From Bacteroidales bacterium (GTDB lineage Bacteria; Bacteroidota; Bacteroidia; Bacteroidales; Muribaculaceae), in the NCBI GenBank assembly GCA_030526455.1, contig JAUNCU010000063.1, positions 1 through 14,298 on the forward strand: a stretch of 14,298 bases of DNA. The letters run 5' to 3'. The notes under the pieces were generated by a model. The model had not been told where the DNA came from and did not search any database. It saw nothing but the letters and a program-made list of their open reading frames with translations. Shown here in pieces: positions 14,287-14,298 of this stretch; the first letter of the stretch is position 1, and every line of letters starts with the position of its first letter. The position numbers and the translations under genes were made by a program.

Positions 14287-14298
14287 AGATGTCTTTTT

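Overview
The window looks like chromosomal DNA of a gut or rumen Bacteroidales bacterium (Prevotella- or Muribaculaceae-like). The evidence is Bacteroidetes-type promoters (TTTG at -33, TAnnTTTG at -7; best examples at 63-94 and 3211-3218), weak Shine-Dalgarno sites with A/T-rich leaders, secreted polysaccharide-type esterases, and two solitary ATPase-nuclease genes (AAA_14/DUF4143 and ATPase_2/DUF234) of families known to be abundant in this phylum. This assignment rests on sequence character only. No rRNA, tRNA, CRISPR array or transposase gene was seen.

Layout. (1) 1-2992, plus strand: a short tandem repeat with an overlapping promoter, a DUF4143 ATPase, a secreted CE2-type SGNH acetylesterase and a hotdog acyl-CoA thioesterase. 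(2) 2993-5603, plus strand: an intergenic region with repeated CGTTGC/GCAACG half-sites, then an HTH-cupin regulator followed by an AMP-forming acyl-CoA synthetase. A strong hairpin terminator at 5634-5682 closes this block. (3) 5700-11342, minus strand: a closely packed run read from high to low coordinates. It holds an UPF1-like SF1 helicase, acyltransferase-3 copy B, a SpoU RNA methyltransferase, acyltransferase-3 copy A and an aldo/keto reductase of the YghZ type. (4) 11402-13001: a DUF234-type ATPase-nuclease gene (minus) bracketed by two identical 58-bp direct repeats, each holding a long hairpin. (5) 13049-14286, minus strand: a secreted alpha/beta-hydrolase esterase, preceded by a 122-aa cysteine-motif protein with an internal lipoprotein-like segment.

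How the parts may work together. The CE2 esterase and the secreted esterase fit deacylation of plant or host glycans outside the cytoplasm. The HTH-cupin protein probably senses a small acid or related ligand and controls itself and the acyl-CoA synthetase. The two acyltransferases probably acylate envelope glycans. The most unusual signal is the repeat architecture around the two ATPase-nuclease genes. The 58-bp repeat supplies the last five codons and the stop of the second ATPase and recurs intact upstream of the same gene. The first ATPase is preceded by a tandem repeat whose first copy reads as the end of another open frame. These features suggest gene-sized units that duplicate or move, but this is inference from one window.
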